From positions 1-39,614 of IMG/VR virus record IMGVR_UViG_3300033992_000245: a stretch of DNA of 39,614 bases, one strand, 5' to 3'. The position numbers were made by a program, and so were the translations under genes. Origin of the DNA: a virus. A model generated the notes under the pieces. That model saw only the letters and a program-made list of their open reading frames with translations, did not search any database and was not told the DNA's origin. Positions 1-12,200 of this stretch are shown here, piece by piece (position 1 is the stretch's first letter; each line of letters begins with the position of its first letter).

Positions 1-1
1 A

Positions 2-1198
2 TCCAGCACTGAAGGCATTGCGGGCGTGTTAACTGGCAATGTAGATGTTATTCTCAACATCTTATCAAATGGGACAGGCGGAGTAACTGACATAATTGTG
101 CCTAACGGTGTGGTTCAAACTAGTACCGATATTGTAACAGCGATTGATTTATTAGAAGCAAATGCAAATTTTATTAAAGATGAAGTTATTGCAAGAATTG
201 ATTTAGACAATACTGAATTTGAATACGACAGAACAAAATGCAGAAGAGATATAGGCTATATTGTTGACAGCATTGGTTTTGATTTACAACACGGAGGTAA
301 CAGACAAAGTGTTACTTCCGGAGTTTACTACTACGGATTTAATGCAGCTGACACTGCTATTGACGATCAGATTCCTCAGACAACTGCGGCATACAATTAC
401 ATTAGAGAACTGGTTGATAAAATAATTCAAGGTACTGCAATTCCAGTAACTTATCAAAAGAAAGTTCCACAAGTATTGTCTTCAGCAGTAGGTACTCCTG
501 CTGAAGTAAGTTTAGTGCAGGCAAAAATTGATAATATCACAAACATCATTGAAAATGGTCCAGGCGTTGCACCTACACAAGAGCCGATCAGTGCAGTAGC
601 AAGCACTAGCACTGCGGTTGTAAACTCGTTTAGTATCTTGTTAGCAAACAGAGCTTTTGTTCAAGCAGAAGTTGTGGCATATATTGATGCAGTGTTTACT
701 GATGCAACAAATTATGATAGAGCAAAATGTTTTAGAGACACTGGTGCAATTGTAGACGCAGTGGGATACGATCTAATCTATGGCGGAAACTATAATTCTG
801 TAAACACTGGTAATGGATACTTCTTGCGTAAAGGGCAGTATCATTTAGTGAGACTAGAACAGAACGTAACTGACCCAACATTGTTTATTGATGGTGCAAG
901 TGTTAGATTCTATCAACAGAGTTATATTTCTGCTTCTGGCTATTTGTTTGAATATGTTGGTGCAGGTACACAGTACGGGGCATTGCCTCAAGTTGGTACT
1001 GCTGACCCTCAACAGAGCAAAGAAGTAGTTCAGTTAAATAATGGTAAGGTGTTCTTTACTTCAACAGATCAAAATGGCGACTTCCGAATCGGACCTACAC
1101 TGGTTATTAGCCAGAGTACAGGCGTTCTAAGCGGACGAACTTTCCAAAAGAGTTTGTATGCTGAAATGACACCGTTTATCTTGGTTGTAGGAGCATAA
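2..1198 (+). CDS. Partial virion structural / fibre-like protein (5' end outside window)
   Basis: The reading frame is open to the left window edge, so the true start is upstream; an internal GTG at 26 is not a convincing start. The visible part (about 398 residues) contains two copies of a module of roughly 160 residues. Each has a helical stretch (LLxNxxFxxxEVxAxID), then YDRxKCxRDxGxIVD and DLxxGGN; the KC motif is near nt 236 and again near nt 725. The C-terminal end carries a GKVFFTSTDQNGDFRIGP motif, which recurs in the fibre gene at 6259 (near nt 8247). From established knowledge, modules of this kind occur in large structural proteins of marine T4-like phages. A role as a fibre or baseplate-attached adhesin is inferred from the shared motif and the adjacent fibre genes. 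An AGGAG just before its stop serves the next gene, suggesting coupled translation. The exact role is unknown. Confidence 0.7.
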   Translation, partial: SSTEGIAGVLTGNVDVILNILSNGTGGVTDIIVPNGVVQTSTDIVTAIDLLEANANFIKDEVIARIDLDNTEFEYDRTKCRRDIGYIVDSIGFDLQHGGNRQSVTSGVYYYGFNAADTAIDDQIPQTTAAYNYIRELVDKIIQGTAIPVTYQKKVPQVLSSAVGTPAEVSLVQAKIDNITNIIENGPGVAPTQEPISAVASTSTAVVNSFSILLANRAFVQAEVVAYIDAVFTDATNYDRAKCFRDTGAIVDAVGYDLIYGGNYNSVNTGNGYFLRKGQYHLVRLEQNVTDPTLFIDGASVRFYQQSYISASGYLFEYVGAGTQYGALPQVGTADPQQSKEVVQLNNGKVFFTSTDQNGDFRIGPTLVISQSTGVLSGRTFQKSLYAEMTPFILVVGA

Positions 1199-1199
1199 C

Positions 1200-2945
1200 G
1201 TGGCATCATTATTAAGCGGAGCAGTTAGAAACCCGACCTCCCCGTCGGGCTATATCACATTAGGTCAAGCCCAGGCCGCGTTGGGTAATACTCCTACAAC
1301 TTCAACTGGTTACACGCTAATAACTGCAAACAGTCAAACAACATATTCTTCTAGTCTAGGTCGAATTGAGTTTACATTTACTAATACAGCAAACTTTATT
1401 TCAAGTACAATACCCGATGGCGATGTAATCTACAGACCCAACGGAACTGGCACATTATATCTATACGGCGAAGTGGTTATTCCTAGCTTAGATGCACAAA
1501 CTGCATTTAAAGGACCAGTGCAGGCAGCAACTACAGCTAACATTGATTTAATTGGAGGTGCACCAATTGAGGCTGATGGCTACGCTTTAGAATTAAATGA
1601 TCGTGTTTTGGTCAGAGCACAGACTAATACTGCAACTAACGGTATATATGTGGTCAGTTTCTTAGGATCAGGCAGTAATGGCACATGGGCAAGATCAGCA
1701 GATACCAATACTGCTGAAGAAATGGCAGCAGCCATCGTTAGCGTTATTAACGGTGATACGTTATCTGGTCGTTATTTTTATAACGATTTTAAAGCCACTA
1801 GTACATTAGGTACTGCTCCGGTAAATTGGTATCAGATTATTGCTGATACTAAAAATCAAGATATCACAAATAAGTTAATTGATGCAACTGATATTGGTAC
1901 TCGTATTCCGGGTAAAGGCGTTTTTACAGAAATTGAAAGCACTGGATCGTTTGTTGCAAACAAATTAAGATTAACTAGCACAGAAACTTCTACAACTACA
2001 GACAGCGGTGCTCTTGTAGTTGCAGGCGGTGTTGGTATTGGCGACAATATGAACATTGGCGGCCCTGTAAGAATATACGATCTAACTTCCGCAACTAGTA
2101 CGTTCACTGGTGCATTGATTGTTCAGGGCGGTGCAGGATTTAATGGTGATATCTATGCACAAAGATACTTTGCCGAAGGCGAACCGCTTGATAATCTGTA
2201 TTGGAACGGCGGCGAAATATCAGCACCGTTGAGAATTAGAAATCCAGCAGAAGCCACAAACACCTATTCCGGTGCGTTACAAGTGTGGGGCGGTGCAGGT
2301 ATTGGCGGCGACTTATATGTTGGCGAGAGCATTACTTTAGAATCTCGAGTACAGACGGATAGCGTTTATTTTAGAATGCGTAACACGGCCACTAACGGCC
2401 AGAGCTACACATGGAGAGTAGGCGGAAATAACTTTGAAGGTCAGGCAGGTGCTAACTTAAACGAAGGTGGCCTAACTTTATATAATGACACACAAAACGT
2501 TTATCGATTGGCTATTACAAAAAGCACAGGAAATTTGCTTGTAGGAGCCCAAACCGACAACGGCGTAGACAAATTACAAGTAGCAGGAAGTGTCCGTTTT
2601 GGAGACGGTCAACTGTTTACACGCAGTACCAGCATAAATAACACAAGTACTACGGTAATAGACAGTTTTCCTGCTGCAAATTATAGGACTGCGAAGCTTT
2701 TAATTCAGATAGCTGACGGAGTAGGAACAAGTGCAAAGTTTCATGTGGTAGAAATAGTTGTATTAGTGGATAATAATGGAAACGTTTACAAATCAGAATA
2801 CGGTATTATTACTACAGGAGGCACAGTGGGAGAGTTTGATGTGGATTATAATATAGGAGGCAATGGTCTAGTACGATTGTTATTCACAGCAGACGCTACA
2901 TCGGCTAAGCAAGTTAAAACAGTAAGAACTAGCATCAGTAGGTAA
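1200..2945 (+). CDS. Repeat-containing tail fibre / virion adhesin protein
   Basis: A 581-residue protein starting with GTG one base after the previous stop; AGGAG at 1189-1193 supports this start. The N-terminal third contains a segment common in phage fibres (VQAATTANIDLIGG, then DRVLVRAQTNTATNGIYVV and a W-A-R-S-A-D end, residues about 105-190). Residues about 260-375 hold three copies of the GALVVxGGVGIGxxLxVGG-type repeat seen many times in the next two genes. The C-terminal about 90 residues (YRTAKLLIQIAD, KFHVVEIVV, YGIITTGG, GEFDVDYN) match the C-terminus of the 2960 gene, suggesting a shared trimerisation or receptor-facing domain. There is no signal peptide or enzyme motif. Its place in a run of fibre-like genes supports a virion role. 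The specific attachment point on the particle is not visible. Confidence 0.75.
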   Translation: MASLLSGAVRNPTSPSGYITLGQAQAALGNTPTTSTGYTLITANSQTTYSSSLGRIEFTFTNTANFISSTIPDGDVIYRPNGTGTLYLYGEVVIPSLDAQTAFKGPVQAATTANIDLIGGAPIEADGYALELNDRVLVRAQTNTATNGIYVVSFLGSGSNGTWARSADTNTAEEMAAAIVSVINGDTLSGRYFYNDFKATSTLGTAPVNWYQIIADTKNQDITNKLIDATDIGTRIPGKGVFTEIESTGSFVANKLRLTSTETSTTTDSGALVVAGGVGIGDNMNIGGPVRIYDLTSATSTFTGALIVQGGAGFNGDIYAQRYFAEGEPLDNLYWNGGEISAPLRIRNPAEATNTYSGALQVWGGAGIGGDLYVGESITLESRVQTDSVYFRMRNTATNGQSYTWRVGGNNFEGQAGANLNEGGLTLYNDTQNVYRLAITKSTGNLLVGAQTDNGVDKLQVAGSVRFGDGQLFTRSTSINNTSTTVIDSFPAANYRTAKLLIQIADGVGTSAKFHVVEIVVLVDNNGNVYKSEYGIITTGGTVGEFDVDYNIGGNGLVRLLFTADATSAKQVKTVRTSISR

Positions 2946-2959
2946 CAAAGGAACAACAG

Positions 2960-5900
2960 ATGGCACAAATAAAAGATTTCGTCGTCAAGCAAGGCATAGT
3001 AGCAGAAGGAATTGCACAGTCACTAGCAACTTCTTCCGGTGCTTTAATTGTCGCCGGCGGTGCGGGCGTAGGCGGAAACATCAACGTCGGCGGATCTATT
3101 AAACGACACGGCAATGTCGCACAAGGGCGTGAACACAGTATAGGTGCTCAACTTTCTTTAAGAGATGCTACATTCACCGATGAATTAATCACCGGTAGAA
3201 CTACTTGGGGTATTGTAAACTATTTTGGTAGTTCAGTACTTGATACAATCAGTGAAAATGCAACATATACAAATGCTGCCAGTATATACGTTAAAGGTGC
3301 ACCAGCAGCTGGTACTAATTTAACAATTGAAAAAGCATGGTCATTGTATATTACTTCTGGAACAATGTTCTTGGGAGAAACAAGCGGCAATACTTCAACT
3401 ACTTCTAGTCAAGCCCTGCAGGTTGCTGGCGGAATTAGCTTTAATAACGGTATGGTCGGTTATGGCGGCGGTAGTTTATTTGGACCGTGGGCATTAAATA
3501 GCAGCGAAATTTTAACTCGTGCAACACAAAACGTAGGACTTGTTGAATTCCCAGACGGAATTCGTATTACTACTTCTACACAGTCCTACAGCACAGTAAC
3601 GGGTGCGTTAGTAGTTGACAATAATGGCGGTGCTGGTATTGGCGGAAACTTATACTTAGGTGGTTATTTTGTAGGTGAAACTACAGGAACTTTCCTAAGT
3701 ACTATTAATTCATTATCTACATCAACGGGGGCATTGACTGTCAAGGGCGGTTTAGGTGTAGGCAAAGACATTTATGCACAAAACGGTTTCTTTGTCAGCG
3801 GCAACTCTAACACTGCCACAGTTGGCGGCAACAGTTTACAAGTAACAAACGGCGGCGGATTAGGCGTAACCGGTGTTGCAAGATTTGACAATCAAGTATG
3901 GCTAGCTAGTTTAACTGACAGCACAGGTTTTGGAACAGGTGCATTGATTGTTCAAGGCGGTGCAACAGTTGAACGTAACTTGTCTGCAAACACTGCCGAA
4001 ATATTAGATAACACAGCAGCAAGCTCCACTGACACTGCGGCATTTACTGTAGTCGGCGGTGTTGGCATTGGAAAGAATTTAATTATTGGTGCTGTTGGAA
4101 GTTCTACAGGAACAACTGCAACTAATGCATTAATAGTTGGGGGCGGCGGATATTTTGGCGGATCATTAACAGTTGACGGATCAACTGTGATCAAAGGAGA
4201 CTTGTTCTTATTGGGCACAGGTACTCAGGTAACTATTAATTCAACAAACACATATATTGTTGATCCTGTTATTGAAATTGGTGGCGGAATTGACGGCTCA
4301 ATGCTGACAATTCCAGATGTGTATGACAAGGGATTATTGATTCACTATCAAAATTCTGTAAGCACAGCTACTGATTATCGTGCATTTATTGGCTTAGAAA
4401 ATACCACAGAAAGATTCATCTTTAAACAAGAAATTCTTCCTGGTGTTTCCGGTAGCGACCCATTTGGCAACTATTACAATAGTGGAACATGGAGCACATT
4501 AGAAGCTGGTAGCTTAATTTTACGCGATGCTACTGAATCTGTTGATGCAGATACTGGTGCATTGATTGTTGAAGGTGGTATTGCTGTTAGTGGTAACAGT
4601 ACTTTTGCCAGCTCAACAGTAACATTTACCAGCGGTGCATTCTCGTTAACTAACATTGTTAACAATGCAGTTCAAATTCCTACAGGTGGACTTGGAACTA
4701 GATATCTTTATGTTGAAGAAGAAGGCTATATTGGTAATGCTAGAATCCTTACAACTGGTACAGTTAACGACAATATTGGCGGTATCTTTACATTAAGTTT
4801 TGCATTTATTAATTTAACACAATCGGACGGTACTGACACTGGTGCAGTTACAGTATCTGGCGGTGTGGGCATTGGTGGCAATCTTAATGTTGGTGGCAAT
4901 CAAACACTAGGCGGCACGCTACGAATCTTAAATGATACCCAATCTGACAGCACTGACACGGGTGCGTTAACTGTTGTTGGTGGAGTTGGTATTGGCAAAA
5001 ATGTCAATATTGGCGGCCAAACAAAAATATATGACACTACACAGAGTACCAGTACTGACACCGGTGCATTAGTGGTAGGTGGCGGTGCAGGTATTGCAGG
5101 TGACTTAACTGTTGGTGGTCTTGTAACTGTTGTAAACACATTAACTGTTGAAACTCTAGTTGTTACTAGTGAAATAGACAGCACTGCAACAAATAACGGT
5201 GCTGTGGTAATTGCAGGTGGCTTAGGTGTTGGCAAAACTATTAATGCAAATAGAATTAATATTCAAACTGCAAGTATTAATAGCGGAACAAGTTCTACAT
5301 CAACTACTACAGGTGACTTAACAGTTGTTGGCGGAGTTGGCATTGGTGGTGCAGTATTTGTAGGTAAAGAACTACAGGTATTAAGCACTGACACTGCAAT
5401 TAACACTTCAACAGGGGCAATAGTAGTCAAGGGCGGAGTTGGCGTTGCTAAAGATGTATTCATCGGCGGAAAGCTAATTCGATCTGGACAGGTAACACAA
5501 GATGTAATCAATGCATTAGGTGCAGGCTTAATACTAAGTTCATCAACCTACGTTGATTCTTTAACATCTGGTACTCCTAATTCGTTAGCTATTCACAGTA
5601 TTGGTCGTCCAACTATTCAAGGTGTATTGAATCCAGTATGGACTAATGCTGCTACAGTATTCATTGATAACGAACCACTATTTACAGGTGGTTCTGATGC
5701 TACTAACAAGTGGGCATTGCAGGTTAACAACGGCAAAGTTAAGCTAGGCGGTACAAACTCTAACGTAGGCACAACTACTTCAGGGGCATTGCAGGTAGTT
5801 GGTGGAGTTGGAGTTGGCGGAAATATTACTTCAGGCGGCGAAGTTAGAGCACAGACTTTTAAAGTTGTTGATAACCAGATTAGTTCTGCAACCGTTATTG

Positions 5901-6214
5901 GTAAGAGCAATGATTCTGCTGTGACAATTGACACATATGTAGGTAATGAATTTACTACAGCTAAGTATCTTGTACAGATAGTTGACTTGGGAACTCCTAA
6001 TAAATTCCATGTGGTTGAATTAATGGTAACATACGACGGGTCCAACGCCACTAGCGGAGTCTACATCAGTCAATATGGTATTATTACAAACACGGGTGAA
6101 TTAGGTACCTTTGATGTTACTTATAATACAGGCAATATTAATGTTATCTTTACACCAAACTATACTCCGGTAAGTATGAATCTTAGAGCTTTGCGTATGG
6201 CAATAGTGACTTAA
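2960..6214 (+). CDS. Long Gly-rich repeat fibre-like virion protein
   Basis: A 1084-residue protein with ATG preceded by AAAGGA at about 2947-2952. The N-terminus (MAQIKDFVVKQG) closely resembles that of the 6259 gene (MAQADFIVKNG), consistent with a shared virion-attachment segment. I count about 16 copies of a repeat with the core GALxVxGGVGIGxxLxVGG, spaced irregularly and most often preceded by S/T-rich segments. Such repeats probably form a beta-structured shaft. A module of about 115 residues (nt about 4196-4540, with IVDPVIEIGG, DKGLLIHY and FIGLEN motifs) occurs twice more in the 6259 gene. The C-terminal domain (KYLVQIVD, KFHVVELMV, YGIITN, LGTFDVTYN) matches that of the 1200 gene. 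Function as a tail fibre or head/tail decoration is inferred from architecture and neighbours. No enzymatic residues are seen. Confidence 0.75.
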   Translation: MAQIKDFVVKQGIVAEGIAQSLATSSGALIVAGGAGVGGNINVGGSIKRHGNVAQGREHSIGAQLSLRDATFTDELITGRTTWGIVNYFGSSVLDTISENATYTNAASIYVKGAPAAGTNLTIEKAWSLYITSGTMFLGETSGNTSTTSSQALQVAGGISFNNGMVGYGGGSLFGPWALNSSEILTRATQNVGLVEFPDGIRITTSTQSYSTVTGALVVDNNGGAGIGGNLYLGGYFVGETTGTFLSTINSLSTSTGALTVKGGLGVGKDIYAQNGFFVSGNSNTATVGGNSLQVTNGGGLGVTGVARFDNQVWLASLTDSTGFGTGALIVQGGATVERNLSANTAEILDNTAASSTDTAAFTVVGGVGIGKNLIIGAVGSSTGTTATNALIVGGGGYFGGSLTVDGSTVIKGDLFLLGTGTQVTINSTNTYIVDPVIEIGGGIDGSMLTIPDVYDKGLLIHYQNSVSTATDYRAFIGLENTTERFIFKQEILPGVSGSDPFGNYYNSGTWSTLEAGSLILRDATESVDADTGALIVEGGIAVSGNSTFASSTVTFTSGAFSLTNIVNNAVQIPTGGLGTRYLYVEEEGYIGNARILTTGTVNDNIGGIFTLSFAFINLTQSDGTDTGAVTVSGGVGIGGNLNVGGNQTLGGTLRILNDTQSDSTDTGALTVVGGVGIGKNVNIGGQTKIYDTTQSTSTDTGALVVGGGAGIAGDLTVGGLVTVVNTLTVETLVVTSEIDSTATNNGAVVIAGGLGVGKTINANRINIQTASINSGTSSTSTTTGDLTVVGGVGIGGAVFVGKELQVLSTDTAINTSTGAIVVKGGVGVAKDVFIGGKLIRSGQVTQDVINALGAGLILSSSTYVDSLTSGTPNSLAIHSIGRPTIQGVLNPVWTNAATVFIDNEPLFTGGSDATNKWALQVNNGKVKLGGTNSNVGTTTSGALQVVGGVGVGGNITSGGEVRAQTFKVVDNQISSATVIGKSNDSAVTIDTYVGNEFTTAKYLVQIVDLGTPNKFHVVELMVTYDGSNATSGVYISQYGIITNTGELGTFDVTYNTGNINVIFTPNYTPVSMNLRALRMAIVT
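4196..4540 (+). repeat. 115-residue fibre module, copy 1 (related copies at 8677 and 10984)
   Basis: A module with NSTNTYIVDPVIEIGGG, DKGLLIHY, FIGLEN and SGTW motifs. It is repeated twice in the 6259 fibre gene with the same motif order, showing duplication across genes. Confidence 0.75.
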
Positions 6215-6220
6215 TAAATA
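6213..6220 (+). promoter_or_regulatory. T4-type late promoter (AATAAATA)
   Basis: AATAAATA, one base off the T4 late consensus TATAAATA, overlapping the TAA stop (6212-6214) of the upstream fibre gene. It lies 38 nt before the GTG of the 2237-residue fibre gene, leaving room for a leader with the AAGG ribosome site. Confidence 0.7.
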
Positions 6221-6258
6221 CTAAAAATTTAAAGCCGTCAAGTGGAAAGGGAAACTGA

Positions 6259-9200
6259 GTGGCACAAGCTGATTTCATCGTTAAAAACGGTGCTGTAGTT
6301 CTTAATGGTTTAACAGCCACATCAACCAGCACCACAACAGGAGCACTCGTTGTACACGGGGGCATCGCAACATCGGGCCGATCCACGTTTGGCGGTCCAC
6401 TATTCATAATAAACACCACCACATCTACTAGTTCACTAACAGGTGCATTAGTGGTCGCAGGCGGAGTGGGCATTCAAGGTGATTTAATTGTTCAGGGTGT
6501 TAATTTATTAAAAAGTGATTATCATCATTTCTATGTTTCTGAAGACGGTGACAATAATGCAAGCGGCAAATTGCCGCAATCTGCTGTTAGAACTGTAAAG
6601 CGAGGTTTAGAACTTGCAGATGCCGTTGGAGCAAATGCTGCGGTTAACATTTTAGCAGGAACATACGTTGAAGAATTCCCGCTAACTGTACCAGCTGGAG
6701 TATCAGTTAAAGGTGCAGGACTTAGACAGGTATACGTTTCTCCTACTACTGCAACCAATACACAGAGTGCATTTTTATTAAACGGTGAAACCACAATCAG
6801 CGACTTTACTGTTGGCGGATTTTACAAACCGGGATATGCATTTAAGTTTGCACCGGGTGCAAAAATCACAACACGTAGCCCGTATGTAGAACGATTTTCA
6901 GTACTGACAAAAGGATCAAACCCTACGGTAGGTGACCCTTACGGTTTTGACAGCAATGATGCAGGCGGCGGTGCATACTTAGATGGTGCAAATGTTGACC
7001 CTACCAGTCTCGAAGCAGCCTTTTTATTCAACGAAGCAACTTTTATTGTTCCTAGCAGTGAAGCGGTACATATTACTAACGGAACAAGAGTTGAATTATT
7101 AAACGGTTTTAGTTATTTTGCAGATAAGGGTATTGTTGGTACCAGCGGATCTGTTGGTTGGGGTGGTCAAGGCCGTACAAGACTACGTCTAGCAAACAGT
7201 ACAGGAACATTCACTGTTGGTCATAATCTACATTATGTTGGTTCAACTGGTACATTATTAGCTTCGGGATTAATTGACGAAGTCACTAGCGAATACGTTT
7301 ACCTAGACGGCAAGGCATCTGGGTTTGTTGAAGCAGCAGACAGAACTGGTAAAACAATTAACGTTTACAATGCCACAGTAATCAGCAGTTTTGAACGCAA
7401 GTTCGGAACAGGTGCAGCATACTTTACCACCGACGGCGACTTATTAGACATTGTAAGCGATGCTGATTTACAGTACGGGTTTAGTTCTTATACCGTTGAA
7501 GCTTGGATTCACCTAACACAGAATAACAGAAAGCAATACGTTGTCAATAAAGGACTTACTCCTTCAACAACATTTGGTCTTTGGGTAGGTGCAGACAACA
7601 AACTTGCAGGACAACACGGTGCTATTGCATTTACTTCTACAAATACCTTAAGCACTGGCACATGGTATCATGTAATGATGAGCCGTGATTTAAGCAATAC
7701 TAATAGATTGTTTATCAATGGTAACCTTGAAGCAACTACTACTTCGTCTGCAAATATAACCAATGCAGATAGTTTGACAATTGGCGGCTATACAGGTGTA
7801 CCAACGTTAAGTTTACGAGGTTATCTAGACGAACTTAGAATAAGCACTACTCCTAGATACACCGGATCTTTTACACCTCCAACTAGTGCTTACGCAAGTG
7901 ACAATAGCACAACTGTATTATTACACTGCGACGGTGCAAATTTAAGTACAAGTTTTACAGATGACGGATTAGGCAGTCAAAACGTTTACTCCACTACTGG
8001 AACTTATACTGCGGCAGTAGTAGCCAGTGCTCAACAAATCAGTCTTGCAGATTACAGACAGTTTGGCGGAGAGTTGCGTAGTATTGGATCTGCTGTAGTC
8101 TACGGTAATTACGGTATATATGCAGATGGCGAAGGTATTGACTTTAAAGCAATTGCCTTTAACATGAGTCACATTGGTAGCGGAAAAGACTTTACCAACG
8201 ACCCAAGCCTTGCAATTCAAGCAAATGAAATTGTTAGATTAAATGGTGCAAAAGTATACTTCCAAACAGTTGACCACTTAGGTGACTTTAGAGTAGGTCC
8301 TGAATTCCGTATTAATCAACGTACAGGTAACGTTGACTTTGGTACAGCTAACTTTAGATTAGGGCCGTTGTCTAGCTTAACAATCAGTGACGGTGTTAAC
8401 ACATCAGTTTTACAACCTACAAGTATTCAAGTAGGGCAGTTGTTGCTTTCTGGAAGCACAATACAGACAATTAGCGGTAACTTAACTTTAAATCCTGCAG
8501 GTAGTTTAACCACAATTGAAAGTGATTTGCAAGTTAACGGTGCATTAAACTTTACTGGACAAATTTTAGCCACAAGTGTTGAAAATGCAGTGTCCACAAC
8601 GACCGGTGCATTAGTAGTTAGGGGCGGTGTTGGCATTGCTAAAGACCTATGGGTTGGCGGTAAGGCAACTATAGTCGGGGATCTAGTTGTTCGAGGAACA
8701 ACTACAATTGTTAACAGTACACAGACCAGCATTGTTGACCCTATACTAGATTTAGGTATTAACCCCGACGGAACAGATTTAACAGTTGACGATGGTTTTG
8801 ATCGCGGTTTATTATTACATTACAACACAGGCTCAGGAACTAGTACATACACAAGAACATTCTTGGGTATGGATAATAATAGTGAAACTCTAATCTATAA
8901 AACTGGAGTTATAACAGGTCCTGCAGGAGCATATACTCCTAGCTTTGCAAGTTCTGGTACTTGGGGTGCAGCAAAGTTCGGCACATTAGAATTAATGAGG
9001 ACCGACGCCGGCGGGTTGCTAAACAGCGGTGCATTAAAAGTAGCAGGCGGCGGCAGCTTTGCCGGAGATTTATACGCTAATAGATATTTTGATTCAACCG
9101 GATTAATTGTTTCAACTGCAACAATCGGCCAATATGTTGTAACACAGGCATTGGCCGGTGCTGACATTAATATTGAAAGTGGCATTACATATCCAGGCCG

Positions 9201-12200
9201 TGGCGTTATTACAATCAGTAATACATCTACACTTCAAACTGTTACACAACGAGGATCAACAACCACTGTTGCATTGACTTTTGCCAATGTAACTAACTCA
9301 ACCGGTACCACAACTGGTGCATTAGTAGTAACTGGCGGAGTAGGAGTTGGCGGAAACTTATATGCTAGCAACTTATACTCCAATGGAAGTCCAGTTGTAA
9401 CTGAATCAAGTATTGGAGATTTGGGTGTAACTGCACTAACAGCAGGTACTGACACAGCAGTTTCTTCTTCTACTGGTGTTATAGTTGTTTGGAACACATC
9501 TACACTAGACACTGTTGCCAACAGAGGATCAACAACCACTGCGGCAATCACTATTTTAAACACTGCATCTAGTACTTCCACAACCAGCGGTGCGTTAACA
9601 GTCCGCGGCGGAGTAGGTATTACTGGCGATGTATATGCTGCTAATATCTATTCAAATGGTATTCAAGTATTAACTACTGAAACAGACACTTTAGAAAGTG
9701 TAACAATGCGTGGAGCCATTACTCCTTATGCTGTTACATTCTCAAATACTTCGCAGGCAACAATTTCTGGAAGTACTAAAGCAGTAGGTATTAGTGGTGG
9801 CTTATATGTAGGCAAAAAACTCTACGTTAACGAATTTGTCACATTCATGTCAAGCCCTATTGTGGGAGCAATTGACAGCAGAAGTGCGTTAACTGTAAAC
9901 GGAACAAATCAGCTACAATCATGGTACGACCCAGTCGGCGGGATTGTAGATTTACTATGGACTGGTACAGGCCTTACAGGATACTTCCAACTATTACCTG
10001 CAGGAAGTCAAACGCTGGCATTGGGTGCAAACGATGTTGTAAAAATTGCTGGCGGCTCATCAGGTTCTAATTTTGTTGGAATTAATACTGCCACTGCTAC
10101 TGCTCAACTAGAAGTAGGCGGGGATATCAAAGCTGCAAACATTTATTCAAATGGCAGCTTAGTAATCACCAATGCTTCGTTGGGCACATATGGCGTGACC
10201 AGTTTAACTACTGGTTCTGGTATTGCAGTTAATACCAGCACCGGTGCTGTGATTATTGAGTCTATTGACACATTACAGTTAGTCACCGAAAGAGGAAATT
10301 CTACAACTAACGCAATTATTATTAACAATAATACTGTATCAAACAGCACATCAACAGGTGCACTGGTTGTTTCTGGTGGTGTTGGTATTGGCGGACAAGC
10401 AACAATTGAAACTGCATTAATTACAGTATCTTTAAAAGGAACTCCTGCTGCTACTGCGGTCTTTGAAAATACAACTGCAAGTACAACCACTACTGATGGT
10501 GCTGTGGTTATCTACGGAGGGTTGGGAGTCGGTAAACAGGTACGTGCAGCCGAGTTATATGATAGCGGAAATCGTGTTGTTACCAATGTAAATCCAACTG
10601 CCGGTTCTGGTATTACTATAACTGATGAAATCAGCGTCGGAACCGCAACCAGCTTTACTATCAATAACACTGGTGTTATTGCCGCAGTCGGATCAACTTA
10701 CATTGGAGTCAGTTCGGCCACTGGTATTGTGACGTTCACTAATTTAGGTGTTCAGACTCTAACAGCAGGAACAGACACTAGCGTGAGTAGAACTACTGGA
10801 ACGGTAGTTGTTTGGAATACTTCCACCCTGCAATCTGTTACAAATAGAGGTGCAACTACTACCAATGCTATCAGTATTAGTAATAATACAGATTCAAATA
10901 CTTCTACAGCAGGTGCATTAACTGTTGCCGGTGGTGTTGGTATAGGCCGTAATTTAATTGTAGGCGGAAACGCTGCAATTTACGGTAATTTACAAGTTTT
11001 TGGCACACAAACCTATGTAAATTCAACTCAAACAGTCGTAATTGACCCGGTTCTGAGTCTTGGTGCAGGCATTGACAATACTAACTTAAATGTCAATGAC
11101 GGTTTTGATCGAGGCGTACTATTGCATTACAGTACGACGGCTTCATCTTCATCTACATACGATAACCATTCTTTCCTTGGCATGGACAATGCCAGCAAGA
11201 AGCTGGTTTATAAGACAGATATTTGGCCAGGCGGCTTCCAAGAATTTCCAGCACTATTTTCTAATACAGGAACTTGGGGTGCTGCACAGTTTGGCAGCTT
11301 GAATTTAGTTAATACTACCAGTGCAACTAATACAGTATCTGGTGCGTTGACTGTTGCCGGCGGTGCTGGTATTGGCGGTGACTTATATGTTGGCAACAGA
11401 ATTTATGCAGCAGGGTTAGAAGTATTAACCACTTCTAGTTTAGGTTCTGGCGGTATTGGTGTAAGTCAAATCTTTGCAGGAACTGACACCGCAGTATCGT
11501 CTAACTTTGGTGCAATCACAATCTGGAGCACTGCTACATTAGATTCTATTACCAGCAGAACTTCGTCAACTAATCAAATTATATATTTTAATAATACATC
11601 TCAGGCCACAAACACTGCAACTGGCTCAGTACAAGTTGCTGGCGGTGTAAGTATTAAAAAGAATTTATACGTCGAAGGCAGCATATTTGGTGCACCTGGC
11701 TACATTGAACACAGCGAATATGCTGGTGCAAGTCCGGGAACAAACCAGTGGATTAAATGCTTGACATGGTCACTGCCTAATGTAGGCGACAGCACTACCT
11801 TTAAAATAAAGAGTGCAGTTAAAGCCACTGCTAGTGTAGTTTATAGTGATAACATGGACAACGATGTTCTATGGGTTAGCTATGTAAAAGATGCAGTATC
11901 AACTGTGTTGGGTACAGTATATTGGATATCAGAAAGCGGAGAGGCTGCACTGAGTGTCGGCACTACTAACCATACAGTAACATACGATCCTATATCTGGT
12001 GATTTTGAATACTGGAGACGTTCAACTGTTGCTGGTGGCCGTATTTGGACACTGATTACTGAAGAAATTCCAGCAAACACAGCATATCAAACAGTTACAC
12101 CTGCTATGATTGTAAACAGCTCTTGGGCAGCAAGCGTTACAAGTTTAGGTGCTACAGCAACAATTGACGATCCTGATGTTACCTCTTTTGAAGATTTAAC

